Origin: CAZNER01 sp964572065
Lineage (GTDB): Bacteria > Patescibacteriota > Dojkabacteria > JAHIVN01
Assembly (NCBI GenBank): GCA_964572065.1
Contig: CAZNER010000033.1
Span: 1-20,639, forward strand
Direction of reading: 5' to 3'
DNA: 20,639 bases
Positions within the stretch are counted from its first letter, which is position 1; each line of letters starts with the position of its first letter. Under the pieces are notes generated by a model. It ran no database searches, was not told the origin of the DNA, and saw nothing but the letters and a program-made list of their open reading frames with translations. Positions 8,379 through 15,083 of the stretch are shown here, in pieces. The translations under genes and the position numbers were made by a program.

Positions 8379-9488
8379 TTACAAACTGAATAAATTGTCC
8401 AAATAATATTTCTCCCAAACATTTTTATATGTAACAGTTATTTTATCTTTTTTTGGTATATATAATATTTTTCTTTTAGGATAATATATTAAACCGTGAG
8501 CTGTCTGTTTATTAGCAATAGAGCCTTTATTTATGCCAAAAGTGTTCTCATGCAGTTCTAATAAATTGATTGATTTTTTCAAATTTAAAGATTTAGACAT
8601 ATTTTTTTCCAAGTTTATATATCTCATTTTAGAGCCAATATAATATTTATTTTTTTTATGATTTTTTTTATAGATTTTTTTAATCATGTCGGAGTTTTTG
8701 AAATGGTTCGTAATTATTAAGTTATGTTCAAATTTCCTTTTATAGTTATTTCCATTAGCTGTTTCAATTAAGAAAGTATTTCTCTTTAAGCCTTTAGAAG
8801 CGAAGCAAATGTAAGGTCTTGTAGGCATTGTATTCTTTAAAATTTTATCTAGATTATTAATATTATCCATTTTATATATACATTCTTTTGTATATATAAA
8901 GAACGGGAGATTTTTCATATTACTTTTTTTAAAAAATGTTCCTCCGCCATTAAACCCTATAAATGAACCATCTTCTAATATGAAGGAATCACCGGATATA
9001 CATCCTGGGAACGAGAGTGTTAAATAATTTTTATTTATCCATTGAGTTTTATATATAAAACATACTCTATTTTTATATAAGATACTGGCAAGAGTTATAG
9101 GTACGTCGGTAGTTTTCGCTAGGATTGTATAATTTGTGTTCTTATAATTAGATATAAAAGCAGAGCAGTTATTCCAATTAATGAATCTGGAAAAGTGAAT
9201 TCCTATATCGTATATTTTATTCGTTAATAAAATCCATTTAAATGGCTGATTGGATCCATTTGCGATACCTTCCATTTCAAGTATATATCTTTTAGGAATA
9301 TATTTGTGTGTATATGTTGAATATAAGAGTAAGAAATTTTTGAATAAATTAAATGAGAATTTACCATATTTCTTTTTAAACTGTTCCTGAACACTGTTTA
9401 TTAGTCTATCTATCTCATCCTTTAGTAACTTACCATGAATGATGCCAGTCTCATAAGGTGTATTTCCTTCTAATTTAATAAATTGCAT
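8379..9488 (-). CDS. C45-family (acyl-CoA:6-APA acyltransferase-like) Ntn hydrolase
   Basis: The 369-aa protein has the layout of the peptidase C45/AAT family, which are self-cleaving amidases or N-acyltransferases. The N-terminal segment PYETGIIHGKLLKDEI (11-26) matches the family opening (x-Y-E-x-G-x-x-x-G). NNCSAF places the presumed catalytic nucleophile at Cys108, exposed by cleavage after Asn107 (Gly in the penicillin enzyme). SFPGCISGDSFILEDGSFIGFNGGG is the central conserved block. No signal peptide is seen, so it is probably cytoplasmic. The substrate cannot be read from sequence. The gene is more AT-rich and its protein richer in Asn, Lys and Ile than its neighbours, which suggests acquisition by transfer. 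It converges on clpC (35-nt gap, no hairpin) and diverges from radA. Confidence 0.75.
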   Translation of the reverse strand: MQFIKLEGNTPYETGIIHGKLLKDEIDRLINSVQEQFKKKYGKFSFNLFKNFLLLYSTYTHKYIPKRYILEMEGIANGSNQPFKWILLTNKIYDIGIHFSRFINWNNCSAFISNYKNTNYTILAKTTDVPITLASILYKNRVCFIYKTQWINKNYLTLSFPGCISGDSFILEDGSFIGFNGGGTFFKKSNMKNLPFFIYTKECIYKMDNINNLDKILKNTMPTRPYICFASKGLKRNTFLIETANGNNYKRKFEHNLIITNHFKNSDMIKKIYKKNHKKNKYYIGSKMRYINLEKNMSKSLNLKKSINLLELHENTFGINKGSIANKQTAHGLIYYPKRKILYIPKKDKITVTYKNVWEKYYLDNLFSL

Positions 9489-9579
9489 AGTTTATTTATT
9501 AGTTGTTGTGACTTTGTTGAATTAAATAGATAAACTTATATTAAGTATAGACTTATCTATATTATGATACAATATGTAT
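9489..9579. promoter_or_regulatory. Divergent promoter region, C45 gene / radA
   Basis: For radA, TGA-TACAAT (hexamer 9568-9573) is an extended -10 that would start RNA at about 9580, exactly at the second ATG. On the minus strand TAATAA-type sequence lies about 10 nt before the C45 ATG. Between them ACTTA-tat-TAAGT (9534-9546) is a small palindrome within longer dyad symmetry AGATAA...TTATCT, a possible operator. Confidence 0.5.
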
Positions 9580-10908
9580 ATGAAGCAGACATATGTTTGT
9601 ATTGAATGTGGTTATGAGACCTCAAAATGGATGGGAAGGTGTGTTAGATGTGGAAAGTGGGGTAGTTTAAAGAAGGTGTCTAAATCAGATCGTAAAGGAA
9701 AAGATAATCATATTAATACTAAAGTAAAAATAAGAAATATTAAGTCAATTAGGAAGATAAAAAAAGATAGGTTTAAAACCGGCTTTTCAGAATTTGATAG
9801 AGTTTTAGGAGGTGGATTTGTAAAAGGAGAGGTTATTATAATTGGAGGCAAACCTGGTGTAGGTAAAACTACATTACTTCTCCAGGTTTTGAATAATGTG
9901 ATTCTTGATAAGGGGAAGTGTGTTTATGTAAGTGCTGAAGAATCGATTGACCAATTGTCTATACATGCAAAAAGGTTAAATCTTTCAGATAAGCTCGATA
10001 TTATTTGTAGTGATGATATTGATTCTATTATTAATGTATTCGATAAGGAAAAACAGAAGCTGGTAATTGTTGATTCTATACAAACTATCAAAACTAATGA
10101 TCTGAAGAGCTTGCCTGGAGGAATTGGTCAGGTAAAAGAATGTACATCTAGAATAGTAAACTTTGCTAAAAGAACAGGTATAGCAGTGGTTATCGTTGGA
10201 CACATTACTAAAGGAGGAGAATTAGCGGGTCCTAAAGTAGTTGAACATTTGGTAGATGCAGTTTTTTATTTGGAAGGTGAATCTGACGGTAAGATTAGAT
10301 TTCTCAAAGGTGTTAAGAATAGATTTGGTTCTACAAGAGAGATAGGTATTTTTAATTTTACAAATGGGGGATTTTCAGACTCAAAGAATCTATCTGAGAT
10401 GTTTATACTATCAAAGAAATCCAGGATTGGAGTATGTAAGGGAGTAACTTTTGAAGGGAGGAGAGCATTACTTATTGAAGTTCAGGCTCTTATTGTGGAA
10501 AGTACGTATGGTGTACCTCAGAGAGTTGTAAATGGAGTAAGTAAATCTAAGGTTCAAATGCTTTCTGCTGTATTATCAAAATACACAAAAGCTAATTTTT
10601 TGAATAAAGATATATATATCAATATTGCTAATGGGATAAAAACTAAGGATTCTTCTCTAGATTTAAGTGTTTCCATTGCAATGTTGTCTTCGTTCCTTAA
10701 TAAAAAAGTTAATTCTCAGAAAGTTGCTATTGGAGAAGTAAGCTTAACAGGACAGGTGAAATCTTCGGGAATGATAAAAGAGAAGCTGAAGGCTTTAAAG
10801 TCACTTGGTTATGATAAGATAGTAATACCTAATGATTCATTTAAAAAGTTGAAAAAAACAAAAGGAATCATATTGGTAGACAGTGTTTCGGATTTAGTGA
10901 GCTCTTGA
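9580..10908 (+). CDS. radA: DNA repair protein RadA (Sms)
   Basis: RadA is a RecA-like ATPase that helps branch migration and recombination intermediates. The N-terminal C4 zinc finger CIEC..CVRC (CxxC-x10-CxxC) is intact. Walker A GGKPGVGKTT follows at about residues 89-98, and the RadA signature KNRFGS at about 246-251. The C-terminal third is the Lon-protease-like domain. An in-frame ATG exists at 9574, but it overlaps the putative -10 TACAAT. Starting at 9580 gives MKQTYVCIECGY, which matches the usual short lead before the first CxxC and a leaderless transcript. The length of 442 aa is typical. It stops with TGA, so UGA is a stop in this genome. RadA also supports integration of transformed DNA, fitting the comEA/comEC genes in the window. 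Confidence 0.95.
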   Translation: MKQTYVCIECGYETSKWMGRCVRCGKWGSLKKVSKSDRKGKDNHINTKVKIRNIKSIRKIKKDRFKTGFSEFDRVLGGGFVKGEVIIIGGKPGVGKTTLLLQVLNNVILDKGKCVYVSAEESIDQLSIHAKRLNLSDKLDIICSDDIDSIINVFDKEKQKLVIVDSIQTIKTNDLKSLPGGIGQVKECTSRIVNFAKRTGIAVVIVGHITKGGELAGPKVVEHLVDAVFYLEGESDGKIRFLKGVKNRFGSTREIGIFNFTNGGFSDSKNLSEMFILSKKSRIGVCKGVTFEGRRALLIEVQALIVESTYGVPQRVVNGVSKSKVQMLSAVLSKYTKANFLNKDIYINIANGIKTKDSSLDLSVSIAMLSSFLNKKVNSQKVAIGEVSLTGQVKSSGMIKEKLKALKSLGYDKIVIPNDSFKKLKKTKGIILVDSVSDLVSS

Positions 10909-10967
10909 TGAAATAGCTCTTGAATAAGGTAATAGATACGGTATAAAATATAGGATATTTAAATCAC

Positions 10968-10997
10968 TTGACAAAATGTAATGTTATAGGGTAAAAT
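10968..10997 (+). promoter_or_regulatory. Consensus promoter of the structured RNA
   Basis: TTGACA (10968-10973), an 18-nt spacer and TAAAAT (10992-10997) are close to the sigma-70 consensus. The predicted start at about 11004 lies 2 nt before the closing stem of the RNA. The short interval 10909-10967 shows no gene. Confidence 0.75.
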
Positions 10998-11003
10998 AAT
11001 TTA

Positions 11004-11190
11004 AGTTCTTTAAATCGGTATTATCTATTGCTATTAACGCCCAGAGTCTGGTTCGCGTACAACTTACTGGACTCTTGGCGTTAATAGTAATATTTTCGGC
11101 TTCGATAAAAAATCTTTTTTATATATTTAGAGGTTTTCTATCGGGGTCGGTTGGGGCAGTGCCGATCCCGTCTATTGGTTTAAAGGATTA
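11004..11190 (+). ncRNA. Unidentified structured small RNA, about 187 nt
   Basis: Three strong helices are visible. P1: 11006-11016 pairs with 11177-11187 (11 bp, some G-U) and closes the whole molecule. P2: 11028-11048 pairs with 11070-11090, about 20 bp with a single C/T mismatch and a 21-nt loop. P3: CGGGGTCGG (11142-11150) pairs with CCGATCCCG (11162-11170). A weaker AT hairpin (about 11104-11122) sits between P2 and P3. The molecule starts where its promoter predicts, has no ORF, and is GC-richer than its surroundings. Size and closed ends recall 6S RNA, but P2 lies directly beside the closing stem and I see no 6S central bubble. It lacks the RNase P, tmRNA and SRP hallmark motifs. A rho cis-element is less likely, since rho has its own promoter downstream. 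Confidence 0.7.
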
Positions 11191-11282
11191 TACTCTACAA
11201 AAATCTATTTTTTCATAATTTTTGTTTTTTAGATTTGAATTATTTTACTTTTATTCGAATAAATGGTATTTTTATTTTGAGG

Positions 11283-11311
11283 TTGACAAATGTAATTTTC
11301 TTACTTATACT
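11283..11311 (+). promoter_or_regulatory. Promoter of rho
   Basis: TTGACA (11283-11288), a 17-nt spacer and TATACT (11306-11311) form a near-consensus promoter. The start would be near 11318, giving a leader of about 79 nt before the GTG at 11397. A second TATAAT at 11366-11371 could give a shorter leader. The T-rich stretch 11191-11282 shows no gene or clear hairpin. Confidence 0.7.
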
Positions 11312-11396
11312 TATTTTAAGTACCTCAATTGGTCTAGCATTCATTTAAATTAAATAATTTCCATCTATAATATTTTAAATTTTTATTTTTATTCTC

Positions 11397-12659
11397 GTGG
11401 GAAAAGAATTAACTATATCAGAGTTAGATGTTAAAACTTTAGCGGATTTGCGTAAATTTGCTAAAAATCTCGGATTAAAAAACTATGCTGAGTTAAGGAA
11501 AGATGAATTAATCATCAAAATTTTAGAAGAACAGACTAAACAAGGCGGGAACATTTTCGCTGAAGGTGTTCTTGAAATAAAAAATGATGGAAGTCATGGA
11601 GTTCTACGTTCTCTTAGAATGCTTCCTGGTGAAAATGATGTCTATATCTCAAGTTCTCAAATAAAGAGGTTTAATCTTCGGCAAGGTGATTTTATTTCAG
11701 GAAGAGCGAGACCTCCAAAAGATGGCGAGAAATACTTGAGTTTATTAAAAATTGAAGCTGTAAACGGGGGGGATCCTGAGAAGGCAGTTTCAAGATCTTC
11801 TTTTAATAAATTGACTCCTGTTTTTCCAAATGAACAGATAAAATTGGAAACGAAGAGTGAAATTTTATCTACAAGGCTGATAGATTTACTTGCCCCTATA
11901 GGTAGGGGACAGAGGGGTATGATAGTTTCTCCGCCAAAAGCCGGTAAAACATGGCTCTTAAAAGACATAGCTTATGGGGTACGAAAGAATAATAAAGATA
12001 TTCATTTAATGGTTGTTTTAATTGGAGAGAGACCTGAAGAAGTTACTGATATGGAGAGATCGGTAGATGGTGAAGTAGTTGCAGCAAATTTTGATGAACC
12101 GCCTGAGAATCATACGAGGGTAGCCGAGATGGCTCTAGAGAGAGCAAAAAGATTGGTTGAAGAAGGAAGTAATGTGGTAATTTTAATGGATAGTATAACA
12201 AGATTAGCAAGAGCATATAATATGACAGCACCTCCTTCGGGTCGTACATTGACTGGAGGATTTGATCCTATTGCGTTATATCCACCAAAGAGATTTTTTG
12301 GTGCAGCTAGAAATTTTGAGAATAAAGGTAGTTTAACTATTGTCGCAACAGCATTGGTTGATACTGGAAGTAGGATGGATGATCTAGTTTATGAGGAATT
12401 TAAAGGTACTGGAAATATGGAATTGCATTTAATTCGACAATTAGCAGAAAAGAGAATATATCCTGCTATTGATATTCAGAAATCATGGACAAGAAATGAA
12501 GAATTGTTATTATCTAAAGACGTTATGATGCAATCATGGCGGATAAGAAGGATGATTGATACATTTCAGGAGGATGAGCGTACAAGTGTTTTAATTGATA
12601 GAATGAAGAAAACGAAGGATAATAAAGAATTTCTAGCTACTTTACATGAGGATATGTAA
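11397..12659 (+). CDS. rho: Transcription termination factor Rho
   Basis: Rho is a hexameric RNA-dependent ATPase that ends transcription at untranslated, unstructured RNA. The 420-aa protein has the N-terminal helix bundle (ELDVKTLADLRKFAKNLGL), the cold-shock-like RNA-binding fold (about 54-125), the P-loop PPKAGKT (179-185) inside RGMIVSPPKAGKTWLLKDIA, Walker B with Asp265 (VILMDSITRLARAY) and the Q/R-loop region TLTGGFDPIALYPPKRFFGAAR. Length and motifs are normal, with no large insertion. The start is GTG, because an in-frame TAA lies at 11376 and no ATG intervenes; there is no Shine-Dalgarno. The scarcity of intrinsic terminators after the window's protein genes fits reliance on Rho. 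Confidence 0.96.
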   Translation: MGKELTISELDVKTLADLRKFAKNLGLKNYAELRKDELIIKILEEQTKQGGNIFAEGVLEIKNDGSHGVLRSLRMLPGENDVYISSSQIKRFNLRQGDFISGRARPPKDGEKYLSLLKIEAVNGGDPEKAVSRSSFNKLTPVFPNEQIKLETKSEILSTRLIDLLAPIGRGQRGMIVSPPKAGKTWLLKDIAYGVRKNNKDIHLMVVLIGERPEEVTDMERSVDGEVVAANFDEPPENHTRVAEMALERAKRLVEEGSNVVILMDSITRLARAYNMTAPPSGRTLTGGFDPIALYPPKRFFGAARNFENKGSLTIVATALVDTGSRMDDLVYEEFKGTGNMELHLIRQLAEKRIYPAIDIQKSWTRNEELLLSKDVMMQSWRIRRMIDTFQEDERTSVLIDRMKKTKDNKEFLATLHEDM

Positions 12660-12660
12660 T

Positions 12661-12688
12661 TTGATTATTGAAAAAAGGCTGGTATAAT
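12661..12688 (+). promoter_or_regulatory. Promoter of the LysM/M23 gene
   Basis: TTGATT (12661-12666), a 16-nt spacer and TATAAT (12683-12688) preceded by TGG combine a fair -35 with a perfect extended -10. Transcription would start near 12695, giving a leader of about 40 nt without a Shine-Dalgarno. A second -10-like TAGAAT lies at 12717-12722. Confidence 0.7.
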
Positions 12689-12689
12689 T

Positions 12690-12738
12690 CATCTTGTTAT
12701 ATGTTATTTAAATTAGTAGAATAGTATCTAACAAGATG
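12690..12738 (+). promoter_or_regulatory. Perfect 10-bp inverted repeat ending in the start codon
   Basis: CATCTTGTTA (12690-12699) is the exact reverse complement of TAACAAGATG (12729-12738), whose last three bases are the ATG of the LysM/M23 gene. The spacer is 29 nt. It could be an operator overlapping the transcription start, or a leader hairpin that hides the start codon if RNA begins upstream of 12690. Confidence 0.5.
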
Positions 12739-13911
12739 GAGATAAACAAGAACAAAAGAAAGTTCTTGAATAACAATTCGATAATAAAGGATATTTTGTG
12801 TTACATCAATGACTTTTTATTCTATTGTGTATTAAGGTTGAAACAGATAGTCTTCTATTTATGGGCATTTTCCATTTGGGTAGTTAATAATATGGGAAGA
12901 TTGAAGGATTCTTTGGTGAAGAGGATGTTCTGGGGAAGAAGTACATTTTATAGATCAGCATTCCAGTTTTCAGTAGGTTTCATTACTATAATTATTGCAT
13001 TAGGAGGATTGGCTGGTCGTTTAAATCTCTTTGTTCCAGAAACTTCTGCTGCGCTTATATTTCCTGGAGAATACATAGGAGATGCGGATTATCTAGATGA
13101 AGGAGCTTCAATGCAGGCGGTCGTTGCTAATGCTTCTTTATCAAGAGGTTTTGATGTGCAGAAATATATAGTTCAAAGAGGTGATACTTTAAGTGCAATA
13201 GCAGAAAAGTTTGGTGTATCAAGCGATACTATTAGGTGGGCAAATGGAATAACAGGGGATTATTTGAAAGTAGGGCAGGAGCTTGAAATATTGCCAATAA
13301 ATGGTGTAATACATGAGGTAAAATCGGGAGATAATTTAGCATCAATAGCAGAAAAGTATAATGCTTCTGAACAAGATATATATGATATAAATTGGTTGGA
13401 TTCTGATGTGTTGAAAGAAGGACAGGAATTATTAGTTCCAAATGGCAGAATGCCTCAGCCCAAGCCAGTTGTTCAACCATCAACAACTACTGCATCGACA
13501 GGTTATTCGCAACCAGCTCCAGCACCAGTAAATATTGGAGGCGGTGGAGGAACAGGGGCTTTTATTCGTCCTTGTGCTGGCGGGGTAACGAATTATTTTT
13601 CTGTATGGCATGCAGGAGTTGATATAGCACAAGCAGGAGGAACAACTATTTATGCAGCTGATAGTGGGGTAGTAACTATGGCAAGATGGTATGGCGCTGG
13701 TGGTCTTCAGATTATAATTAACCATGGTAATGGATTTGTAACACTATATGCACACCATTCAGCAATTTATGTAAAGGAAGGACAAACTGTGACAAAAGGA
13801 CAGCCAATTGGTTATATGGGTTGTACTGGAAGATGTACTGGTACTCATCTGCATTTTGGTGTTCAGCGAAATGGTGTTTGGGTAAATCCTTATAGCTATG
13901 TTCCATTATAA
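12736..13911 (+). CDS. Membrane-anchored LysM / M23 peptidoglycan endopeptidase
   Basis: The 391-aa protein has a Lys/Asn-rich start, hydrophobic segments at about 26-50 and 75-94, and two LysM domains (about 144-187 and 192-236: YIVQRGDTLSAIAEKF and HEVKSGDNLASIAEKY). A Pro/Thr/Ala-rich linker and a C-terminal lysostaphin-type M23 domain follow. Zinc and catalytic residues are present: His292 and Asp296 in WHAGVD, His340 in LYAHH, and HLH at 371-373. LysM binds peptidoglycan glycan strands and M23 cuts peptide cross-bridges, so it acts outside the membrane in wall remodelling or cell separation. The usual partner FtsEX is not in the window, and autonomous action is possible. The ATG is chosen because it follows the promoter by about 40 nt, although it is part of an inverted repeat. 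Confidence 0.92.
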   Translation: MEINKNKRKFLNNNSIIKDILCYINDFLFYCVLRLKQIVFYLWAFSIWVVNNMGRLKDSLVKRMFWGRSTFYRSAFQFSVGFITIIIALGGLAGRLNLFVPETSAALIFPGEYIGDADYLDEGASMQAVVANASLSRGFDVQKYIVQRGDTLSAIAEKFGVSSDTIRWANGITGDYLKVGQELEILPINGVIHEVKSGDNLASIAEKYNASEQDIYDINWLDSDVLKEGQELLVPNGRMPQPKPVVQPSTTTASTGYSQPAPAPVNIGGGGGTGAFIRPCAGGVTNYFSVWHAGVDIAQAGGTTIYAADSGVVTMARWYGAGGLQIIINHGNGFVTLYAHHSAIYVKEGQTVTKGQPIGYMGCTGRCTGTHLHFGVQRNGVWVNPYSYVPL

Positions 13912-13984
13912 GAATATGTTTCAATTGACTAATTTTGTTATCATATTTTAGTATTAAATTTGGCTTAGTAATTATTTTAATGTC

Positions 13985-14055
13985 GGGCCTATGGGTAAAT
14001 GGTATACCGCAGCAGTCGCACTGCTGAATTCCGAGTTCAAGTCTCGGTGGGTCCA
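13985..14055 (+). tRNA. tRNA-Ala(CGC), probable
   Basis: The 71-nt cloverleaf has acceptor GGGCCTA/TGGGTCC with the alanine-specific G3-U70 pair and D stem GGTA/TACC. Anticodon stem CAGCA/TGCTG encloses loop GTCGCAC, giving anticodon CGC at 14017-14019 behind T33. The T stem is CCGAG/CTCGG with loop TTCAAGT. G32 and C38 could pair, and shifting the frame would read GCA (Cys), but that lacks T33 and Cys tRNAs do not carry G3-U70. The D arm and 4-nt variable loop are slightly unusual. CCA is not encoded. Confidence 0.8.
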
Positions 14056-14128
14056 TGTCGGATCAAATCTTCTGCTTATATAAAGATCCTTTGGACTTTA
14101 TTCCAGCATACGATTGGATCCTCCTTTA

Positions 14129-14160
14129 AGCTTGAAACTCCTTATTAGTTGTTTCAAGCT
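14129..14160 (+). terminator. Hairpin after tRNA-Ala(CGC), possible terminator
   Basis: AGCTTGAAAC (14129-14138) and GTTTCAAGCT (14151-14160) form a perfect 10-bp stem with a 12-nt loop. ATTCTTTAAATGATTTTT follows, a poor U-tract. It could end the tRNA-Ala(CGC) transcript, possibly as a processing or weak termination signal. The stretch 14056-14128 shows no gene. Confidence 0.45.
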
Positions 14161-14195
14161 ATTCTTTAAATGATTTTTAAACTTATTTTAATTAA

Positions 14196-14215
14196 TTTGA
14201 TAAAATTAAATCTAT
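14196..14215 (+). promoter_or_regulatory. tRNA-type extended -10 promoter of the pseudo-tRNA
   Basis: TTTGATAAAATTAAATCTAT contains TGA-TAAAAT (hexamer 14201-14206) and aligns with the promoter block of tRNA-Ala(GGC) at 14561-14580 and the spacer copy at 618-637. The -10 is intact although the downstream tRNA body has decayed. Confidence 0.6.
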
Positions 14216-14287
14216 GGGACTGTAGTTCAGCTGGCTAGAACATCCGCCAATGGCGGAAGGTAGTGAGTTTGAGTCCTCTCAACTTAG
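14216..14287 (+). pseudogene. Decayed tRNA-Ala copy with a palindrome in place of the anticodon arm
   Basis: The sequence aligns end to end with tRNA-Ala(GGC) at 14581-14654: GGGACTG-TA-GTTC, a D-loop with TGGCTA, GAACA, then AGGTAG and CAACTTA. The acceptor no longer pairs and the T stem (GTGAG versus CCTCT) is broken. The anticodon arm is exactly replaced by TCCGCCAATGGCGGA (14243-14257), a 15-nt hairpin with a 5-nt loop and no usable anticodon. The same 15 nt occur twice in 23S. It is a tandem-type duplicate of tRNA-Ala plus promoter that has lost tRNA function. It may still be transcribed. Confidence 0.75.
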
Positions 14288-14352
14288 CTGGAAATAACTT
14301 TTGAACTTGTCAAAAGCCAACTTTATATTTTATCTAGAATTTGGGGCTATAA

Positions 14353-14511
14353 AATAGTTTCGAATTAGACAAGCCAGAAGTAAATGATTATTTTGAGTAT
14401 TTATTAAAAAGATTATGAAGTTGAGAGACATTTAAAGAAATATTTAAAGAGCTTTTCAGGAATGGTATATTAAGAAGGAGATTGATTGAAATTTTTAAAG
14501 ATATTGGGTAG
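14353..14511 (+). pseudogene. Possible small coding relic (low confidence)
   Basis: One frame reads NSFELDKPEVNDYFEYLLKRL, then two TGA codons two positions apart (14416 and 14422), then ETFKEIFKELFRNGIL and RRRLIEIFKDIG before TAG. The balanced, amphipathic residue pattern looks protein-like, but there is no start and I do not recognise a family. It lies between the two tRNA-Ala copies, as remnants of integrated DNA often do. It could be chance. Confidence 0.25.
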
Positions 14512-14542
14512 AGGTAAAACTTAGATAGAAAAAATTTTTCCA

Positions 14543-14571
14543 TTAACTTATTTCTATTTATTTGATAGAAT
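14543..14571 (+). promoter_or_regulatory. Promoter of tRNA-Ala(GGC)
   Basis: TTAACT (14543-14548), a 17-nt spacer and TGA-TAGAAT (hexamer 14566-14571) place the start about 3 nt before the mature tRNA. The block TTTGATAGAATTAGGTTCAT recurs in the rRNA spacer and before the pseudo-tRNA. Confidence 0.7.
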
Positions 14572-14580
14572 TAGGTTCAT

Positions 14581-14654
14581 GGGGTTGTAGTTCACTTGGT
14601 TAGAACACTTGTATGGCATACAAGAGGTAGCGGGTTCGAATCCCGCCAACTCCA
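14581..14654 (+). tRNA. tRNA-Ala(GGC)
   Basis: Acceptor GGGGTTG pairs with CAACTCC and has the G3-U70 alanine identity pair. Anticodon stem CTTGT/ACAAG holds loop ATGGCAT with GGC at 14615-14617. T stem GCGGG/CCCGC encloses TTCGAAT. The discriminator is A and there is no encoded CCA. With UGC and CGC above, all three alanine isoacceptors lie in this window. Confidence 0.97.
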
Positions 14655-15033
14655 TTACTTCATAATATATTTACCTAAATTCCTGATCTAATTCTTAGAG
14701 GTATTTTTTACATTTAAAAGGTATTTTGTGGGATATTATTTTACTGAAGTTGGTTTTATAATTGATTATTAGACCCAATATATTAAAAGAGGTAACATAG
14801 AAGCAAAATAAGTGGATAACTTTTATGGATATATAAGAAGAATAGTGTTAAAGAGGGGTTAAATGTTATGAAATTACTATATTTGGATTAATTTTATTCC
14901 ATATTGAATCGGATTTTATTATTAATTCATAGTATTATAAAGTTATAAAAAGTTGGAATATGTACTATAAGGTTGAATCTGTATATATTCGTTATACTGA
15001 TCTTCTTTTAATACTATTATTACAATAAAATAC
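14655..15033. other. Intergenic stretch with no recognisable gene
   Basis: About 380 nt of very AT-rich sequence lie between tRNA-Ala(GGC) and the leuS leader. Only very short reading frames occur (for example ATGAAATTACTATATTTGG ending at once). I see no hairpin of note, repeat or tRNA. No terminator for the tRNA is evident. Confidence 0.6.
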
Positions 15034-15063
15034 TTGTGTGTTGTTATTGATTTATGTTAATAT
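15034..15063 (+). promoter_or_regulatory. Putative promoter of the leuS T-box leader
   Basis: TTGTGT (15034-15039), an 18-nt spacer and TGT-TAATAT (hexamer 15058-15063) form an extended -10 promoter. The start near 15070 would place the first leader hairpin within 15-20 nt of the 5' end. An alternative pairing is TTGTTA (15041-15046) with TATATT (15063-15068). Confidence 0.5.
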
Positions 15064-15083
15064 ATATTTGTAAATTTAATATA

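Noticed and set aside
9574..9579. ATG at 9574 as the radA start
   Set aside because: It overlaps the last bases of, and directly follows, the putative -10 TACAAT; the next ATG (9580) gives the usual RadA N-terminus.
11004..11190. tmRNA, RNase P RNA or SRP RNA at the radA-rho locus
   Set aside because: No tRNA-like acceptor/T arm and resume tag, no GAGGAAAGTCC or ACAGAA RNase P core, and no SRP GGAA..GCAGC-type loop is present.
14017..14021. Reading tRNA 13985-14055 as tRNA-Cys(GCA)
   Set aside because: This would put C at position 33 and shift the anticodon loop; G3-U70 and discriminator A support alanine.
14411..14424. UGA recoding (as glycine or tryptophan) to rescue the relic frame
   Set aside because: radA (10906-10908) and the cyclophilin gene (18896-18898) end in TGA at the expected protein lengths, so UGA is a stop.
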